From the NCBI RefSeq assembly GCF_900116205.1, contig NZ_FOZS01000001.1, positions 558,001 to 622,000 on the forward strand: 64,000 bases of DNA, in the 5' to 3' direction. Below, piece by piece: positions 61,455 to 64,000 of this stretch; position 1 is the first letter of the stretch, and every line of letters begins with the position of its first letter. Position numbers and translations under genes: made by a program. Source of the DNA: Halostagnicola kamekurae (GTDB lineage Archaea; Halobacteriota; Halobacteria; Halobacteriales; Natrialbaceae). Below the pieces are notes generated by a model. It did no database searches and was not told the origin of the DNA. It was given only the letters and a program-made list of their open reading frames with translations.

Positions 61455-61615
61455 TATTCTGTCGCGAACAAACTCGTGAGCGACAGATACCCGAAGAAGG
61501 GATTTGAATCAGGGAGGTCGCGCACAGCGAGGGCGCGGTCGCGATGCGACCGCGCTTTCGAACGGCGAAGCCGTGAGCGAGCACGTCCGACCGTGGTTCA
61601 AATCCCCGTCTGGTC
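61432..61615. other. tRNA 3'-end repeats, candidate attachment-site scar
   Basis: The T-arm and 3' end of the tRNA, GGTTCAAATCCCTGTCCTGG (61433-61452), recur in direct orientation as GGTTCAAATCCCCGTCTGG (61595-61613). An inverted near-copy, AGGGATTTGAATCAGGG, lies between them (61499-61515). This is the pattern left by integrases that use tRNA 3' ends. No integrase gene is present in the 130 bp between copies or next to them. Confidence 0.55.
61533..61555 (+). terminator. Strong hairpin downstream of tRNA-Ser
   Basis: GCGCGGTCGC and GCGACCGCGC form a perfect 10-bp stem around GAT, followed by TTTCG. It lies between the tRNA repeats, about 80 bp after the tRNA. It may end the transcript or be part of the inserted sequence. 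Confidence 0.45.
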
Positions 61616-61742
61616 CCGTTTTTCCACGTATTCTGACGCCTAAAACCGTATCCCTCCAGAATCTAGTAAACAACAGTCTCTGCCCCGTTTTGAGACGACC
61701 GTACTGGGGCAGTACACGACAGCGACGTCTCGAAGAACGCGA

Positions 61743-61997
61743 TCAGTCCGGTTGCCAGAACCACGTGACGAGAAAGCCGATAATCATGACTGTGCCAGCG
61801 ACTGGCTCTAACCAGAACTCAACGGTCGCGTTCGCCGGCATGAGATCCTCGAGAAAGAACTCAATAGCGACTCCGACAAGAAAGATACCAGTACCGAGGG
61901 TCCGGTTGGTGGGCCACTGTTCCTGATGTAATTGATAGACGGCGGCGACGGCGGCGATACTAAATGTCCCGATACCGATGATAGTCCCGCTGTCCAT
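61743..61997 (-). CDS. Three-helix small membrane protein
   Basis: This 84-residue protein starts MDSGTIIGIGTFSIAAVAAV and has three membrane segments, the last reading TVMIIGFLVTWFW. A middle segment, TLGTGIFLVGVAIEFFLEDL, carries acidic residues at its end. Base composition is lower in GC than flanking genes. A minus-strand TATA-like box (about 62022-62030) is 29 nt before the start. It lies just beyond the tRNA-associated repeats and may have arrived by integration. Not recognised. Confidence 0.65.
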   Translation of the reverse strand: MDSGTIIGIGTFSIAAVAAVYQLHQEQWPTNRTLGTGIFLVGVAIEFFLEDLMPANATVEFWLEPVAGTVMIIGFLVTWFWQPD

Positions 61998-62158
61998 ATT
62001 AGATGGAGATTAGATGACAAACTATATACTTATTGTACTCAGTTCGCAACTGTAGCCTCGAGACTATTCGACTCCTCCCGAGAGTCGACCCGCCGAAGCC
62101 GCTCTTTGGGGGGTCCTCGAGCGGGCGTTGTTTTCCGTCTGTGCCGCTCGAGTCGGCG

Positions 62159-62272
62159 TTACCGCTCGATCTCGAGGGGGGAGTCGGTCGCGATCCAGCA
62201 GTCGGGGTCGTCTCGGTCGCGCAGTTCGAGCAGTCCGTCGTCACAGACCACGAGTTCGTATCGGTCGTCCAT
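62159..62272 (-). CDS. 37-residue hypothetical protein
   Basis: ATG at 62272 (minus strand) opens a frame for MDDRYELVVCDDGLLELRDR, then DDPDCWIATDSPLEIER. The sequence is acidic, with a beta-strand-like start and no Arg-rich shadow character, so I consider it a true short haloarchaeal gene. Two Cys residues (10 and 25) are present. Function unknown; it stands alone between the membrane protein and the SRAP gene. Confidence 0.55.
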   Translation of the reverse strand: MDDRYELVVCDDGLLELRDRDDPDCWIATDSPLEIER

Positions 62273-62484
62273 TGGAATCGTCCGCCGATCCACCGGGATC
62301 GAGTATGGTAACGGGGCACCTACCCACGGCTATCGGGACGGTAAGGACCGTGTACCATCGTGGTGCGGGATGAAACTCGAGTGGCGATCGACCGACGGGA
62401 GTCGGTGCGAGCGAGCACAGCGGGAGGTTCGACAGTACCCCAATCGATGAAAGGGACTTATCGATGCGTCCCGTAGGAACCGGT

Positions 62485-63186
62485 ATGTGTGGTCGCTACA
62501 CGCTCTTCGTCGATCAGGACGATCTCGAGGATCGGTTCGACGCCCGGTTCGCCGAGCCGTTCGCGCCGCGGTACAACATGGCACCGGGCCAGCGCCTCCC
62601 TGTCATCACGAACGAGGAACCGGAGACGATCCGGTCCCTCGAGTGGGGATTGATTCCGTCCTGGGCCGACGACGATAAAGACGGGCTAATCAACGCTCGT
62701 GCGGAGACCGTCGACGAGAAACCGAGTTTTCGCGAGGCTTACGAGCAACGCCGTGCGCTGGTGCTCGCCGACGGGTTCTACGAGTGGACCGAGACCGAAG
62801 ACGGCGGGAAACAGCCGTATCGAGTCGCGTTCGAAGACGATCGACCGTTCGCGATGGCGGGGCTCTGGGAGCGCTGGGAGCCGGAGACGACCCAGACCGG
62901 GCTCGAGTCGTTCGGGGGCGGCGCTGGGAACACCGAGGCCGACGAGGAGGCGGGGCCGCTCGAGACCTTTACGGTCGTCACGACGGAACCGAACGACCTC
63001 GTCGGCGAGTTACACCACCGAATGGCGGCGATTCTCGAGCCGACGGTCGAGCGCGACTGGCTGACGGGTGCGGCGTCGACGGCGGCGCTCGAGCCCCACT
63101 CGGCGGACGAGATGGTCGCCTATCCGGTTTCGACGGCGGTGAACAGTCCGGCGACCGACGAGGCGTCGCTCATCGAACCGGTGTGA
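62485..63186 (+). CDS. SRAP family DNA-protein crosslink sensor/peptidase
   Basis: SRAP proteins (YedK, HMCES) bind abasic sites in single-stranded DNA and form a covalent thiazolidine link through Cys2. This 233-residue protein begins MCGRYTLFVDQDD, so Cys2 is in place after Met removal, and has the other active-site regions RYNMAPGQRLPVI, INARAETVDEKPSFREAY, LADGFYEWTE (catalytic Glu) and ELHHRMAAIL (catalytic His). An acidic insert lies near 150-165. It protects DNA from abasic-site damage. The start is fixed by Cys2. Confidence 0.94.
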   Translation: MCGRYTLFVDQDDLEDRFDARFAEPFAPRYNMAPGQRLPVITNEEPETIRSLEWGLIPSWADDDKDGLINARAETVDEKPSFREAYEQRRALVLADGFYEWTETEDGGKQPYRVAFEDDRPFAMAGLWERWEPETTQTGLESFGGGAGNTEADEEAGPLETFTVVTTEPNDLVGELHHRMAAILEPTVERDWLTGAASTAALEPHSADEMVAYPVSTAVNSPATDEASLIEPV

Positions 63187-63355
63187 TCGCTCCGATCAAT
63201 AGAATATAAAAGTAGCACGGAACCGACGACGCTCGTTCCTGTGAAGGTACGCTATCATGTGGCATGATTCTCGAGTGAACCGGTCGCAGTGGTGCGATTT
63301 TTGGGCACGACCGCGTCCGCGACCGAGCGACCCCTGTCGACACCGAGAGTGAAGA

Positions 63356-63363
63356 TTTATATA
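63356..63363 (+). promoter_or_regulatory. TATA box of the thermosome gene
   Basis: TTTATATA is centred about 31 nt before the ATG at 63391. No other AT-rich box competes in the 200-bp intergenic stretch. Confidence 0.65.
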
Positions 63364-63390
63364 GAAGGACAAACATAGAATCAGCTGACT

Positions 63391-64000
63391 ATGAGTCAGC
63401 GAATGCAACAGGGACAGCCGATGATCGTAATGAGCGAGGACTCCCAGCGCGTCAAAGACCAGGACGCGCAGGACTACAACATCAGCGCCGCTCGAGCGGT
63501 CGCCGAGGCCGTTCGCTCGACGCTCGGTCCGAAGGGAATGGACAAGATGCTCGTCGACTCGATGGGATCGGTCACCATCACGAACGACGGCGTCACCATC
63601 CTCAAGGAGATGGACATCGACAACCCGACGGCCGAGATGATCATCGAAGTCGCCGAAACGCAGGAGGACGAAGCCGGCGACGGCACAACGACCGCCGTCG
63701 CGATCGCGGGCGAGCTCCTCAAGAACGCAGAGGACCTGCTCGAGCAGGACATCCACCCGACGGCGATCATCAAAGGGTTCCACATGGCCGCAGAGCAGGC
63801 TCGAGCGGAGGTCGACGATATCGCCGAAGATATCGACCCCAGCGACGAGGAACTCATCCGCAAAACAGCGGAAACCTCGATGACCGGCAAGGGCGCCGAG
63901 GTCAACAAAGAGCACCTCTCGCAGCTCATCGTCGACGCCGTCTCCGGCGTCACCGTGGAAACGAACGACGGCGAGAACGTCGTCGACCTCGAGTTCCTCA
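63391..64000 (+). CDS. ths: Thermosome subunit (group II chaperonin), 5' part
   Basis: The window ends inside this gene after 203 codons. It starts [20 protein letters not shown] and has the chaperonin ATP-site motifs [35 protein letters not shown] and [20 protein letters not shown]. Thermosomes are two-ring chaperonins that fold proteins in the cytoplasm; haloarchaea have two or three subunit genes. The N-terminus and strong TATA box suggest one of the heat-inducible, abundant subunits. Which paralogue it is needs the missing C-terminus. Confidence 0.96.
   Translation, partial: MSQRMQQGQPMIVMSEDSQRVKDQDAQDYNISAARAVAEAVRSTLGPKGMDKMLVDSMGSVTITNDGVTILKEMDIDNPTAEMIIEVAETQEDEAGDGTTTAVAIAGELLKNAEDLLEQDIHPTAIIKGFHMAAEQARAEVDDIAEDIDPSDEELIRKTAETSMTGKGAEVNKEHLSQLIVDAVSGVTVETNDGENVVDLEFL

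Noticed and set aside
61533-61613. A second tRNA gene after tRNA-Ser
   Set aside because: It contains a T-arm-like sequence but has no acceptor, D or anticodon arm.
61374-61997. A complete integrated virus or plasmid at tRNA-Ser
   Set aside because: Only short repeats and one small orphan gene are present; there is no integrase, replication or capsid gene.

Overview
The window is chromosomal DNA of a halophilic archaeon (class Halobacteria; the gene set and style suggest Natrialbales, for example Natrinema or Haloterrigena, but the genus is inference). The evidence is high GC, acidic Asp/Glu-rich proteins, many leaderless genes with an AT-rich box about 25-35 nt before the start codon, and archaeal genes: TFB, thermosome, PAN proteasomal ATPase, SepF, A-type ATPase subunit D, pyruvoyl arginine decarboxylase, RtcA and haloarchaea-specific families (HalOD1, DUF7344, bacterio-opsin-activator type HTH, DUF5811, DUF6276).

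Layout. 0-1.8 kb: pyruvate dehydrogenase E1 alpha behind a 4 x 15-bp tandem repeat, then a hypothetical gene. 1.9-4.6 kb: a lower-GC accessory islet with a phiH1-repressor-like winged helix protein, a two-gene unit resembling a Panacea/RelE-type toxin-antitoxin pair, and a frameshifted C-terminal remnant that looks like a type IIG restriction-modification enzyme. 4.6-6.1 kb: regulators (HalOD1, DUF7344, Bat-type HTH). 6.2-13.6 kb: malate:quinone oxidoreductase-like flavoprotein, small membrane proteins, an Ntn amidohydrolase, a gene-poor stretch with eroded IS200/IS605 ends, a glycosyltransferase and an AI-2E family permease. 13.7-23.6 kb: mostly housekeeping and metabolism (6-phosphogluconate dehydrogenase, MATE exporter, enoyl-CoA hydratase, alkaline-phosphatase-superfamily sulfatase, TruA, PepF).

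23.8-28.2 kb: PAN, arginine decarboxylase, DUF5811, DUF6276, ATPase subunit D and a PadR-type regulator. 28.5-39.0 kb: a chemotaxis and aerotaxis locus: cheD; cheW; a compact parA-like/cheW/cheB operon; cheA; and two tandem globin-coupled transducers, one with the expected haem ligands and one without. CheY, CheR, CheC and CheF are not in the window. 39-41.9 kb: aldehyde dehydrogenase (probably P5C dehydrogenase) divergent from proline dehydrogenase, a likely proline catabolism pair. 42-49.8 kb: RtcA, a KDG-type sugar kinase, a PGF-CTERM secreted protein, a flavin disulfide oxidoreductase and a secreted subtilase. 49.9-51.7 kb: a soluble PAS-domain transducer.

52-64 kb: DoxX, GNAT, RNase R-like RNB protein, zinc-ribbon and PUA proteins, TFB, SepF, citrate synthase, gamma-glutamylcyclotransferase-like protein, threonine deaminase with a hairpin leader, tRNA-Ser(GGA) with att-like repeats of its 3' end, small membrane and orphan proteins, an SRAP peptidase, and the 5' part of a thermosome gene cut by the window edge. 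No rRNA, CRISPR array or complete insertion sequence was seen. The points most worth following are the toxin-antitoxin-like islet, the ParA-like ATPase translationally coupled to cheW, and the haem-ligand-less globin transducer whose promoter resembles that of cheA.
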